The notes below the pieces were generated by a model. It worked only from the letters and a program-made list of their open reading frames with translations, searched no databases and had not been told where the DNA came from. The position numbers and the translations under genes are program-made. Positions 19,606 through 30,275 of a stretch of 64,000 bases of DNA are shown here, piece by piece; position 1 is the stretch's first letter, and each line of letters begins with the position of its first letter. This DNA comes from Tilletiopsis washingtonensis (Eukaryota > Basidiomycota > Exobasidiomycetes > Entylomatales): contig NW_020312000.1 in the NCBI RefSeq assembly GCF_003144115.1, positions 1-64,000 on the forward strand, given 5' to 3'.

Positions 19606-20908
19606 CTACCGCCGATAGCCGCCGCGGTCGCGGTCTCTGTCGTCGCGGTAGCCCGATGAACGCGGCGGCGGCGACCGTTCCCTGCGGCACGGCGTGTCAG
19701 CTGCAGGCCGAGCACAGAGGCCAAGAGGCAACGATGCATGCAAGCGCCGCGGCCACTCCTCGTCGGCACAACTCACCGTCTCCGATCCCGATCCATGCCT
19801 GGTCCGGCCGGCGGGCCCCTCCGCGCGTAGCCCGAGTCGGCGGGCGGCGCATAGTCGGCGTGGTGCTGCGGCGGTGGCCGGTAGCCATAGCCGCCGGCCT
19901 GTGGCGGCGGCGGGGCGCCGTAGCCACCGCCGCCCGGCGGGCCGCCGTGCCCGTTCATCGGCGGCGGCGCGCCGTTGGAGCGCTGTGCCGCCAGCGCCAG
20001 GCGCGGGTCCTTGCCCGCCGCGCGGCGCTCGTCGAAGGCCGTGATGACCTCGCGCAGCTTGAGGTAGCCCAGGTGCATCTGCGCGGCGCATGCGTCAGTG
20101 ATATGCCAGCGATGCGCCCGTCTCTCTCACTCACGCGGCCGCCGAAGTGGTCCGCGAGACGCCGGTCGGAGTCGAGGATGGAGAGGTAGGCGCCGCACAC
20201 GTCGCACACGCGCAGCTTCTGGTGGCCCGACGCGCCGGCCGAGTCGCTGAGCACCTGCAGCTCGCGCTCGCGGTCGGCCTTCTCCTGCTTGAGCGCCTCG
20301 ACCTTTTGCAGCTCGGCGAGCGACTCGTCGATCTGGCCCGCCTCGCCGAGGCGCTCCACCTCCTTCTCCGCCGCCGCGACGGCCGCGTCGACGTCCTGGA
20401 TGTCGCGCAGCAGCGTCGTGAACTTGGCCGTCTCCTCGGGCGAGATGTCGATGCGGCGCTTGTTGGCGGCGATCTTGCGGTCGATGTCGGCCATGAAGGT
20501 GCGGATCGAGTCCTCGTGCTCGACCTCGAAGGCGGGAAAGGCCTCGCCCTTGGCGACGGCGGCGTCGTACTCGTCCTTGAGGCGTGCAGTATGCGACTTG
20601 GGACATGTGCCGAGGTCGACTTTCTGCAGGGAAAGAGCGCAGCGGATTCCGGTCAGCCGGCCTGCCACAGCGCAGCGCACACACACGGCCCACGCACCGT
20701 GTTGCTGAACAGATCGTGCGGGCACGTGCCGCAGAGGAAGTTGCGGCACACCTTGTCGTCGGTGAAGTGCAGCGTCGTCGTCGCCGTGCCCATCGCTGTG
20801 CGGAGCGCGAGGTCAGTCGGCGGCAGCGGGGCAGCACGCGCGCGGCGCACCCTCGGGGCCCATGAGCTTCTCGAGCTGCATGCGCTGCACCTCGGCTTTG
20901 CGGCCCAT
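19606..20908 (-). CDS. LUC7: U1 snRNP protein Luc7
   Basis: Helps U1 snRNP choose 5' splice sites. Five exons (20851-20908, 20698-20795, 20135-20623, 19777-20078, 19606-19681) give 340 residues. The start MGRKAEVQRMQLEKLMGPE is the family N-terminus. The first zinc finger is CRNFLCGTCPHDLFSNT joined to KVDLGTCPKSH; the second is CDVCGAYLSILDSDRRLADH joined across an intron to GRMHLGYL. A coiled coil lies between them. The C-terminus is rich in Gly, Pro and Tyr and ends, after a 95-nt intron, in an Arg/Ser/Asp tail (RSSGYRDDRDRDRGGYRR). Every intron phase matches. Confidence 0.93.
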
Positions 20909-21890
20909 TGTGAGAGAGGCGCGGCGGCGCGGCGCAGAGGGGGGAGAGAGGTGGTGGAGGTGGGCGAGAGAAGTGAAGCTCGAAGGTCTCGCGCGCCTCG
21001 TCGCCGTCTGCCGCCCAGCGCTGCCCCGCGGCGCGCACGTGACGCGCCCCGCCCGCCGCTCCTCGTCGCCGACCAGCTCCCCTCCTCGGCCCGCCGACAC
21101 GGCCGCCGCCTCTCGCTCGGTACTGCCGCAGGTTGCGTCCAATATTCTGAGCCGCACCTTGGTGCTACCTCAGCGTCGCTCGAGGCCCGCATCGCCAGCT
21201 CCGCAACTCGCACGGAGCGTGTGTTGGCCGGGATGGAGCATCTCTTCAGCCCAAATGCCCCAGCCTCGATATCTCCGATGTCCAGAGCGCGTTTCTGCTC
21301 GTTGCAGGTGAATGATGCAGCCTTAGTGTTCAGAGTCAAGGTGCTAGCGCTGCTCAGTGTGAGCGCGGCATCAAAGAGCACGGGACCGCATGGCTTGCGC
21401 TGCGCCGTGTGCCGCACGACCCAGTCAGCCCAGGAGTAGTCGGCACAGCGCCGCCGAGCGAGGCTGCTGTCGAGCACGGGCGCACGAGCCAGACGCAGAC
21501 GCAGAGGCGTCTCTGACGCCTGCAGCCTGGCCTGTGCGTCGAAGATGGCGTGAGGATGCGAGCCCAATCGATCAGCAGCGCATGCAAGCGGGCGCGCTGA
21601 TGCTGCGATGCTGCCTGCTGCATCGCCATGTGCGGCGCTCCCACGCGCCTGTCAGGCTAAAGTCCGGACCCCGCGCGGCTGATCGGCGTCTGATGCCGCT
21701 CGGGCGCCGGGCGCGGCGGTGTCTGTGTGCTGCGGTGTGGCGCCATCAAGCAGCAGCTGCTGCGTCCGTGCGCTTGCACCCTGCGAAGCGAGCGGCATCT
21801 TGCCTTGCCTTGCGCTGCTGCCTCGCTCCACATCGGGCCCCGCTGCCCGCCTCGCCCTCTCGCTCCCTCACACCACCACCGCCGCCCGCC
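20909..21890. promoter_or_regulatory. Divergent LUC7-EGT1 promoter region
   Basis: A 982-base region between start codons. No open frame in it shows family resemblance. The last 60 bases before EGT1 are C-rich (CCTCACACCACCACCG), typical of leaders here. No regulatory motif identified. Confidence 0.4.
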
Positions 21891-24800
21891 ATGACACCCA
21901 CCGCCACCAGCACCGCTGCATCGCCGCCGCGCAGCGCACTCCCGCCGCTCGTGCAGCTCTACTCGCATGCCGCGGCACCCGGCGGCGGCGACGGCGACGC
22001 CGAGCTGCGCGCCGCCATCGTCGCCGGCCTGCGTGCGCAGCCGCAGCTCACGACGCCCGGCCGCACCGACGCCGACCGCGCATACGCCTTCCGCCGGTGC
22101 GTGTGCAGCTGCCGCCGCCGCGAGTCATGCCCCTGCCCTGTTGCTGACCACGTGCACGCAGCACCATGCCCACGACCGTCATGTACAGCGAGAAGGGCCT
22201 GCAGCTCTACGATCGGGTAAGCGCCGGCCGCTCAGGGGCCCTGCCGCGCCGTGCCAGCGCATCGAGCTCACGCAGCAGCACAGCTCGTCGAGGAGCCCGA
22301 GTACTACCTCTGGAGCGCCGAGCTCGAGATTCTCTCCACATACGCACCCGAGATCGCGCTGCGGGCCTTTGGCCACGCCACGCCAGGCACGAGCAAGCTC
22401 TGCTCGCGCTACACGCAGCCCAAGGGCCTGGCCGCAGCCGCCTCGCAGCCGCCGCCGGACGAGCCGCAGCACGAGCAGGAGCGCAACGGTCGCAAGAACG
22501 GCTATCCGCTGCCGCTGGTCCGCGCCAAGGAAAAGTGGGGCGACCAGCGCGTGGGCAAGCACAATGGCGGCGTGAATGGCGAAGAGGGCCTGGACGGCAA
22601 GCGCACCGTCGGGTGCGCGTCACTCGTCGAGCTCGGCGCTGGCTCATTGCGCAAGGTAAGCGTCTTGCCGCCGTGGCATACCCTCAGCGCTCATGCAACT
22701 TGGTGCAGACGGCACACCTCGTGCGTGCGCTGCAGCACCTGCCCGAGAGTGCCGAGGCCGGCAAGCCGGCGGTGCAGTACTATGCGCTCGACCTGGACCG
22801 CGCGGAGCTCGTGCGCACGCTCGAGGACCTGCACCGCCAGGAGGCGGCAGCCGACGGCCCTGACACGGCGCAGTGGACTGTGTGCGGCGGCAAGGTCGGC
22901 ATCAACGGCATGCACGCGACGTACGACCAAGGTGCGTGGACCACGAGCCAGTCCCGACGCGAGAAGCTGACCCTGCTGCAGGCCTGGCGCACATCGGCGC
23001 TGGCGGCCTGCCCAGCGACGGACCGCGCTGCCTGCTCTGGCTCGGCTCGAGCATCGGCAACTTCGACCGTCGCGGCGCGGCAGACTTCCTCAAAGATGCG
23101 GCTCAGTCCGCGCTGCGTCCGGGCGACACGATGCTCATCTCGATTGACCGGCGCAACAAGCCTGAGGAGGTGGCGGCTGCGTACAACGACGCCAACGGCA
23201 AGACGCGCGAGTTCATCCTCGAGGGCCTCCGCCACGCCGACCAGGTGCTCGGCGGAGGCGTCCTCGACGTGAGCAAGTTCGAGTATCACGACCGTTACAA
23301 TGCCATCGAGGTGAGGGCCCTTGGCGCCAAGAAGCGCTTCCGGGATGCTGACCATCTCCCAGGGCCGACACGAGTCGTACTATCGCTCGACTGTCGCGCA
23401 GCGCATCGAGGTGCCCGGCGAGGAGCCGACTGAGATAGACGCCGGCGAGCTGATCCACTGCGAGAGCTCGTACAAGTTCAGCGAGCGCGAGACGCTCGAC
23501 ACGTTCGACTATGCCGGCCTGCGCGTCGTGCAGCGCTGGACGGACAAGGCGCAGCGCTACGACGTCTGGCTCGTCGAGCGTCCGGCGGTGCACTTTCTCA
23601 GCACGCAGCCGACGGGCCTCATCAAGGAGCCCACGCTGCAGGCGTCATCGTGGGGCCTGCCGACACGCGAGGACTGGACGCGCACGTGGAAGGCGTGGGA
23701 CATCGTCACGCTCACGATGATCCCCAGCGAGATGCTGCACGAGAAGCCGATCGACCTCCGTCGTGAGTGCGGTGCGGCTTTCTTGCCGTCGCAGTGTGCT
23801 GAGCTGTCCTGCAGACAAGTGCATCTTCTACATCGGCCATATCCCTGCAGTGAGTGCCGGTGCTAGCAACATGCCCAGACAGCCGCTGACATTGCGTGTC
23901 CAGTTCCTTGACCTCACGCTGAGCCGCAACCTCAACGAGCCGCACACGCACGAGCCATACTCGCTCATCTTCGAGCGCGGCGTCGACCCGCACATGGACG
24001 ACGGCGAGGAGGAGGGCAGCCCGGCGGCGCCCGCCAATGTCGACACCATCGAGATCAACGGCAAGCAGGTCTACTGCCACGCGCACAGCAAGGTGCCCGA
24101 CAAGGACGAGGACTGGCCGACGCTGCAGGAGCTCCTGTGAGGCCATCGCTGGCTTGCTGCCGCCAAATTGCTGACTGCATGCCCTGCGCAGCGCGTACAA
24201 GGCCAAGGTGGTGGCGCGCGTCGATGCGATCTACGATGACATTGCCTCCGGCCGGCGCACGCTCGACCGACGCCTGGCACGCACACTGTGGATGACGCTG
24301 GAGCACAAGGCGCTGCACATGGAGACGCTGCTGTACATGCTGCTGCAGAGCGACAAGACGCTGCCGCCCGCCGGCTTCATGCCGCCCGACTGGGCCACGC
24401 TGCAGCGCGACTGGGACGCCGCCGATGCGCGCCAGGGCGGCCAGCGCGCTCGCGAGCAGCTGGTGTCATTCGGGCCCGCACGAGTCGTGCTGGGACATGT
24501 CGACGACGATGCGAAGGACTTCGACGTGAAGGCTAGCCGCGCGTCCAGCGACGTTGCTGATCTCAACGAGCAGCTCGGTCGGCCAGAGTTCGGCTGGGAC
24601 AACGAGACGCAGCGACCAGCCACCCAGTGCGATGCCTTCGCCATCTCGGCCGCGCCGATCTCGAATGGCCAGTACCTCGCCTTCCTCCAGGCGACTCGCT
24701 CCTCCGCCGTGCCCGCATCGTGGGTGCTGCCCGCCGGTGCAGACGTGGACGAGGCCCGCGTGCGCACGCTGTACGGCGCGGTGCAGATGAGCGTGGCGCA

Positions 24801-25336
24801 TCTGTGGCCCGTGCAGGCCTCGGGCAAGGAGCTGGCGGCGTACTGCGCCTGGAAGGGCGGCCGCCTGCCGACGCACGTCGAGCTGCGGCGCTTCCTCGAT
24901 GCCTCGTCAGGAGAGCACGGCGGCGCCAACTGCACCGACCGCCCGGGCGCAAACGTCGGCTTCCGCAACTGGACGCCCGTGCCGGCGCAGCTGCCGCGCA
25001 CCGACCACGATGGCGACACGCTGCCGGGACACAACGGCGGCGTGTGGGAGTGGACGTCGAGCAAGTTCGACGGCTACGACGGCTTCCGTCCCAGCGCCCT
25101 GTACCCCGCCTACAGCGCCGTGCGTGCCGTTTCTGCCTGTCGTCTGCGCCTCACTGACACGTTTGCCACAGGACTTCTTCGACGGCAAGCACAACGTCCT
25201 GCTCGGCGGCAGCTGGGCGACGACGCCGAGCATCGCCGGCCGCCGCACCGTCGTCAACACGTATCAGTTCGCCTACCCCTACGTCTTTGCGGGCGCGCGT
25301 GTCGTGTTCGACCAGGCGCCGAACGGCGCCGCATGA
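21891..25336 (+). CDS. EGT1: Ergothioneine biosynthesis protein 1 (Egt1)
   Basis: Makes ergothioneine, a thiol antioxidant: one half trimethylates histidine to hercynine, the other joins hercynine to cysteine as a sulfoxide. Ten exons (21891-22096, 22162-22216, 22284-22655, 22709-22931, 22982-23310, 23363-23762, 23815-23849, 23904-24136, 24192-25119, 25172-25336) give 981 residues. The EgtD-like methyltransferase half has SLVELGAGSLRKTAHL, CLLWLGSSIGNFDR and FEYHDRYNAIEGRHESYY. The EgtB-like half has the DinB-type iron site, with HEY-like spacing in LEHKALHMETLLYML, and an FGE-sulfatase domain with WKGGRLPTHVELRR, NGGVWEWTSSKFDGY and LLGGSWATTP. The fused layout is the known fungal form. Exon 7 is only 35 nt. 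Confidence 0.95.
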
Positions 25337-25928
25337 TGCTCTGCCGCACCGGAAGAGGCGCACGCCGGGCTCTGCCCTTCGCCGGCCGCCGGCGCTTTGC
25401 TGCTACCACATCGCCCTTGCTATACACCGTCCGCACTACCCTTGCCTGCTCTTCGCCCTCGCGCTGCGTCTCGCTCCGCGGCAATCGATGCTTTCGCGCT
25501 GTCACTCATGTCGGCGGGATCGGCTCCATTGCTCGGGCCCTTGGCGTGTAGGCAAGACCCTCATCGCGCACCTGTGGCCCCGGCTCGCGCATGCAGTCTC
25601 TGCCACAAGCCAGCTCCCGTGCTGCACATCGCTTGCCCGCTGGTGGCTCGAGACACACTCACTGGCTGGACCGCCGCTCGAGCCGTCATTGTCTTGCTGC
25701 GCCGCTCGCCGTCGCTTGCACAGCCTTGACGCGCAAGGAGAGCAGGTCAGAGGCACAGCAGGCAAGAAAGACTCACGACGCACTCAAGCCGTGTCGCGCG
25801 CGTGGGGGACACGAAAGTCAGATTGCTATGTAGACGACCGCCGACTCTCACTCTCTGCTCATCTGCTGCGCTTCCTGCCGCCCTGCACGCACGCCCGTCC
25901 CATCTCCCCCGGCAGGTCCCTGACCGAC
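25337..25928. other. Convergent EGT1-BuGZ spacer
   Basis: A 592-base gap between two stop codons. Several open frames exist on both strands but none is supported. I see no repeat and no RNA gene. Confidence 0.35.
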
Positions 25929-27199
25929 TCAGCGTGTGAAGCCAGGCGGCAAGCCCTGCCCGAAGCCCGGCGGCGGACCACCGAACTGCGGCGGCGTGCC
26001 GTAGCCCGCAGGGCTGCCGAAGCCCGGCGGCGGCATGCCCGGCGGCGGCACGGCGAAGCCCGGCGGAGGACTGGCTGCGAAGCCGGGCGGCGGCGAGGCA
26101 AAGCCTGCTGCTGCTGCTGGTGAGGCAAAGCCCGGCGGCGGGCCAGAGAAGCCGGGCGGCGGTGCGGCGAAGCCAGGTGGCGGGAAGGCGGGCGACGCAG
26201 CGGACGGGTATGCCACAGCGGCGGGCGCTGGCGCCGCCGCTGCTGGCTTGACGTCGGGCGCCGAGGAGGGACCCGCGGGCGGGAAGCGGTACTTGGGCTG
26301 CAGCGCCAGCTTCTCCTCAGGCGAGAGCGTCTCGTCGACGTACACCATGCGGCTCTTTGCGCCGGACGCAAGCGCGGCGGTGTGCGGGTGCGGCTTGGCG
26401 GGCGCCGGTGCAGGCGCAGCGGCGGCCGCGGCGGGAGGCGGGAAGGACGGCGGCGGTCCGGAGTACGTAGCATACGGCGAGAAGCTGCGGCGGCGAGTGT
26501 TAGCATGCAGCTTCACACATACGATCAAGAGAGGCACGCACGGAGGAGCAAAGCCGGGCGGCGGTCCCGCGTAGTTCATCGGCGGCGCGAACTGCGTCGG
26601 CATCGCCGGCGGTGCCACGGGCGGCGGCACCGCGGCGGGCGCCGCCGACTTGCCGCTCATGAGCGCCTTGTGCGCCTCAAGCTGTGCCTTGAGCTGCTCG
26701 GCGCTCAGCGCCACCTTCTCGACCTTCTGGCGCTTGGCGCTCGGCTGGCCGCCGGCGCCGCCGCCGCCCTGCGCGGCGCCCGCCCCGCGGCGGCTCTGCC
26801 ACTCGGCCAGGTCGGCGGGCGGGATGCCGACCATGCCGTAGATCTCAATGTCGAACGACTCGCGGCCGGGCAGCGCATTCTCGATCCTGCGAGGAGGGCG
26901 TCAGTGTGCGGACGTGCAGCATCCACGCGCGGCCACGCACTTGCCCGGCTCGGCCTTGTGCACCTGCGCCAGGTGCACGGTGAGGCCGCCGGCGGTGTTG
27001 AGGCGGCGCGGGCACTGCGGGCAGCGGTAGTGCTTGGCCTTCTGGTGCTGCAGCAGCACCTTTTCGTCCTCGAACTCGCGGCTGCGCGGCGGGGCGAGTG
27101 TGAGGGGCGTGTGTGCGTGCGGCGCCTGGCCGCGCGGGCGACTCACTCGCAGTACCAGCACCAGGCGTCGAGCACGGGCGCCTTCTTCTTCTTGGCCAT
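25929..27199 (-). CDS. BuGZ/ZNF207-like C2H2 zinc-finger protein
   Basis: Four exons (27147-27199, 26941-27081, 26542-26886, 25929-26484) give 364 residues. The N-terminus is the ZNF207 signature: MAKKKKAPVLDAWCWYC, DREFEDEKVLLQHQKAKHY, CPQCPRRLNTAGGLTVH, then IENALPGRESFDIEIYGM. Two C2H2 fingers are intact. Animal BuGZ binds Bub3 and microtubules and phase-separates through a proline-rich, aromatic tail; here the tail carries about a dozen PPPGF-type repeats. A possible conserved helix is SRMVYVDETLSPEEKLALQ. Whether it binds Bub3 is inference. The third intron (57 nt, stop-free) reads through in frame, so unspliced RNA would also give a full-length frame. Confidence 0.88.
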
Positions 27200-27587
27200 G
27201 GCTGCGTGTGGGGTGCGGCGATGCGCGGGGTGCGGGCTGCGGTGGCTGTGCGCGGCGGTGTCGAGGAGGTGGTGGAGCGCCGCTGAGCCGGAGCGGGGCA
27301 GAGGCAGCAGCTGCTGGCCATGGGCCTGGCGCCTGGCGCGGCAGCGTCGCTCTGCCGTGCGAGAGGCCAATGGCGCGCTCACTGCCCGCCTGCCGCCACA
27401 CTACAATAACGGCGCGCGCCGGCGCGGGTTTGTATTCCGCGCCCACGCCCGTCATATTGCTCGGCTGCTCAAAAAAAGTTGCGCGCGCCGTGCAGGTGGC
27501 CGGCCCATCGGGATCTTCGCACGCGCGCGCCTGCCGCTGCCTCTTCCACCCCACCACACTCCACTCCCGTCGGGCCCACTCCACAGC
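27200..27587. promoter_or_regulatory. Divergent BuGZ-ERB1 promoter region
   Basis: A 388-base region between two start codons. It contains CACTACAATAACGG near 27400 and an A-run (CAAAAAAAGTT) near 27475, unusual in this G+C-rich window. No motif is named with confidence. Confidence 0.4.
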
Positions 27588-30243
27588 ATGCCGCCACGCG
27601 CACACGCAGGGCCCTCGAGCGCCGTGCCGAAGCGCAAGCGCGCCTCGGCTGCCGGTGCCGACGCCGCCAGCGACGCGCCCGTGGACAGCGTCGCAGCCAC
27701 CGTCGCCGGCGCGGCTGCCGATGCGCAGCTCGAGCTCAGCAGCGACGACGAGGCAGGCGTGAGCGGCGACGACGAGGCGGACGACGACGACGAGGAGGCA
27801 GACGCGTTCCCGGAGATCGACGATGCCAGCAGTGCGGCGGGCAGCGAGGGCCCAGAGAGCGCAGAGAGCGACGAGAGCGAGCGCTACGACTCGGAGGACA
27901 TTGACAACTGGGACGAGGACGAGGAGGACGGTGAGTTCCGGCGGCTCTGCAGCAGGCGCGTCTGCAGCCACTGACGCGGTGCGGCAGCGCTCGCCGACGA
28001 GCTTGCGGCCGACTCGGAGACGGAGACGAGCGTGGCGCAGAAGCTCGACTACCTCGTCGCGCGGCACACCGTCAAGCCCGACGAGTCGGCGCCGACGTAC
28101 AACAAGCTCGGCCTCTCGACGCTCGAGGCGGCGCCCGCGCACTTTGACGCACGCACACGGCATGCCGACGGCGCTGCGCGCGGCATCTTCCAGGTGTCCG
28201 AGGTGACGGGCAAGGCGAAGCGCGTCTACCCCGCCATCGAGGCCGACTACGACTCGGACAGCAGCACCGAGGACGCGCCGAACCGCGTCGGCAACGTGCC
28301 GATGGAGTGGTACGACGACCTGCCGCACATTGGCTACGACGTCGAGGGCCGCAAGGTGATGCGCCCGGCGACCAAGGACGAGCTCGACAAGTTCCTCGCC
28401 ACCGTCGAGGACCCCGACGCGTGGATGTCGGCGCAGGACCGCCTCACGGGGCAGGACGTCAAGCTCACCGACGAGGAGCTCGACATCATCCGGCGCCTGC
28501 AGAATGCCGAGATTCCCGACGGCGCCTACGACCCGTACGCGCCGTGGGACGACTGGTACACGGGCAAGGGCAAGGAGCTCGTCATGCCGCTCTCCAACCG
28601 GCCCGAGCCCAAGAGTCGCTTCGTGCCGTCGAAGTGGGAGCACAAGAAGGTAAGACGCAGCGCTGAGGGTGCTCCGAGAGCTTCGCTGATCTCTTGTCTC
28701 GCAGGTGATGAAGATTGTGCGCGCCATCCGGCAAGGACGCATCACGCCGCGGGCGCCAGCTGCCGCCCGTCCCGAGTTCTACAACATCTGGAACGACTCG
28801 GACCAGCCGCGTGCGCCGCATGCGATGCACATGCCTGCGCCGAAGGAGGCGCTGCCGGGGCACGGCGAATCGTACAACCCGCCGGCCGAGTATCTCTTCT
28901 CCACCGACGAGCGCGCCGCCTGGGAGGAGGCCGAGGCGTCGGAGCGCAAGACGAACTACATGCCCGCCAAGCACGGCGCGCTGCGTCTGGTGCCGGCGTA
29001 CCAGCAGTCGCTCAAGGAGCGCTTCGAGCGCTGCCTCGACCTCTACATGGCGCCGCGCGTGCTGCGCAAGCGCCTCGACATTCCCGACGCAGAGGCGCTG
29101 CTTCCCAAGCTGCCGGCGCCGCGCGAGCTGCGGCCATTCCCGAGCACGGCCGCCGTCGTGTACGCTCACCCGCGCGCAACGCGCGTGCGCTGCCTCGGCA
29201 TCGATCCGAGCGGCGCTTGGCTTGCGACGGGCGCCGAGGACGGTCGCGTGCGGTTGTGGGATCTCGCGCTGGGCCGCTGCGCTGCCGTGTGGGACCTCTG
29301 GGCCGGCGCTCCGGCCGCGGACCGGACGCCGGTGTATGCGCTGGAGTGGTCGCCGAACCGGGCACACGCCATCATCGCCGCCGTCACGACGGAGAAGCTG
29401 GTGCTTATTGCGCCGGCTCAGTGCAGCGCGGGCGAGGGAGGCGCCACTGCGTCGCCCAGCTTCCTCTTTGCCACTGCCGGCTACACGCCCGAGGGCGCGG
29501 CCAACACGGCGGGCAAGGCGCCGCCGGCCAAGTGGACGCGTCCCTCGGACGGACAGCGCGCACTGGGCGTCGCGAGCATCGTCGCGCTGCCTGGCACGGC
29601 CAAGAGCGTTGCATGGCACTCCAAGGGCGACTACATTGCCACGGTCGCGCCCGACGCACGCTCGGGCGCCGCCGTGCTGATCCACCAGATCTCACGGCAA
29701 CGCACGCAGGCGCCGTTCAGCCGGGCAGGCAAGGGCAGCGCCGTGCAGGCCGTGCTCTTCCACCCGCTGCGCCCGCATCTCTTCGTCGCCACGCAGCGCC
29801 TCGTGCGGGTGTACGACCTCTCCGCGCAGTCCCTGCTGCGCACTCTGCAGCCCGGCGTGCGGTACATCTCGGGCCTCTCGGTGCACCCGCGCGGCGAGCA
29901 CCTGCTCGTGGCGTCGTACGACCGGCGTCTCGTGTGGTTCGACCTCGAGCTCTCGGCGCGGCCGTACAAGACGCTGCGCTACCACGCCCGCGCGCTGCGC
30001 GCCGTTGCGTTCCACGCCTCCTATCCGCTCTTCGCGAGTGTCTCCGACGACGGCGAGGCGCACGTGCTGCACGGCAGCGTGTACAACGACCTCGCCACGC
30101 CGCCGCTCCTGGTGCCGCTCAAGGTGCTGCGCGGGCACCGCGTCGAGCAGGGCTTGGGCATCCTCGATGCCAAGTGGCACCCCAGCCAGCCGTGGCTGCT
30201 GACCGCTGGCGCGGACGGCGATGCTCGCCTCTGGACGCCGTAG
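27588..30243 (+). CDS. ERB1: Ribosome biogenesis protein Erb1 (BOP1)
   Basis: Part of the Nop7-Erb1-Ytm1 (PeBoW) complex needed for 27S pre-rRNA processing and 60S assembly in the nucleolus. Exons 27588-27930, 27988-28649 and 28705-30243 give 847 residues. An acidic N-terminus (DDEADDDDEEADAFPEID) precedes the BOP1NT domain: VGNVPMEWYDDLPHIGYDV, DPYAPWDDWYTG, and the junction WEHKK|VMKIVRAIRQGRI. The C-terminal half is a WD40 propeller (CLGIDPSGAWLATGAEDGR, ending LLTAGADGDARLW). Its stop codon lies 32 bases from that of GPC1 on the opposite strand. Confidence 0.95.
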
Positions 30244-30275
30244 TTCTTGACCTCTCGCGTAATACTCATGGCATT

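Noticed and set aside
25337-25928. Additional coding exon after EGT1
   Set aside because: Frames here lack splice-consistent links to EGT1, whose C-terminus (GARVVFDQAPNGAA) is already complete.
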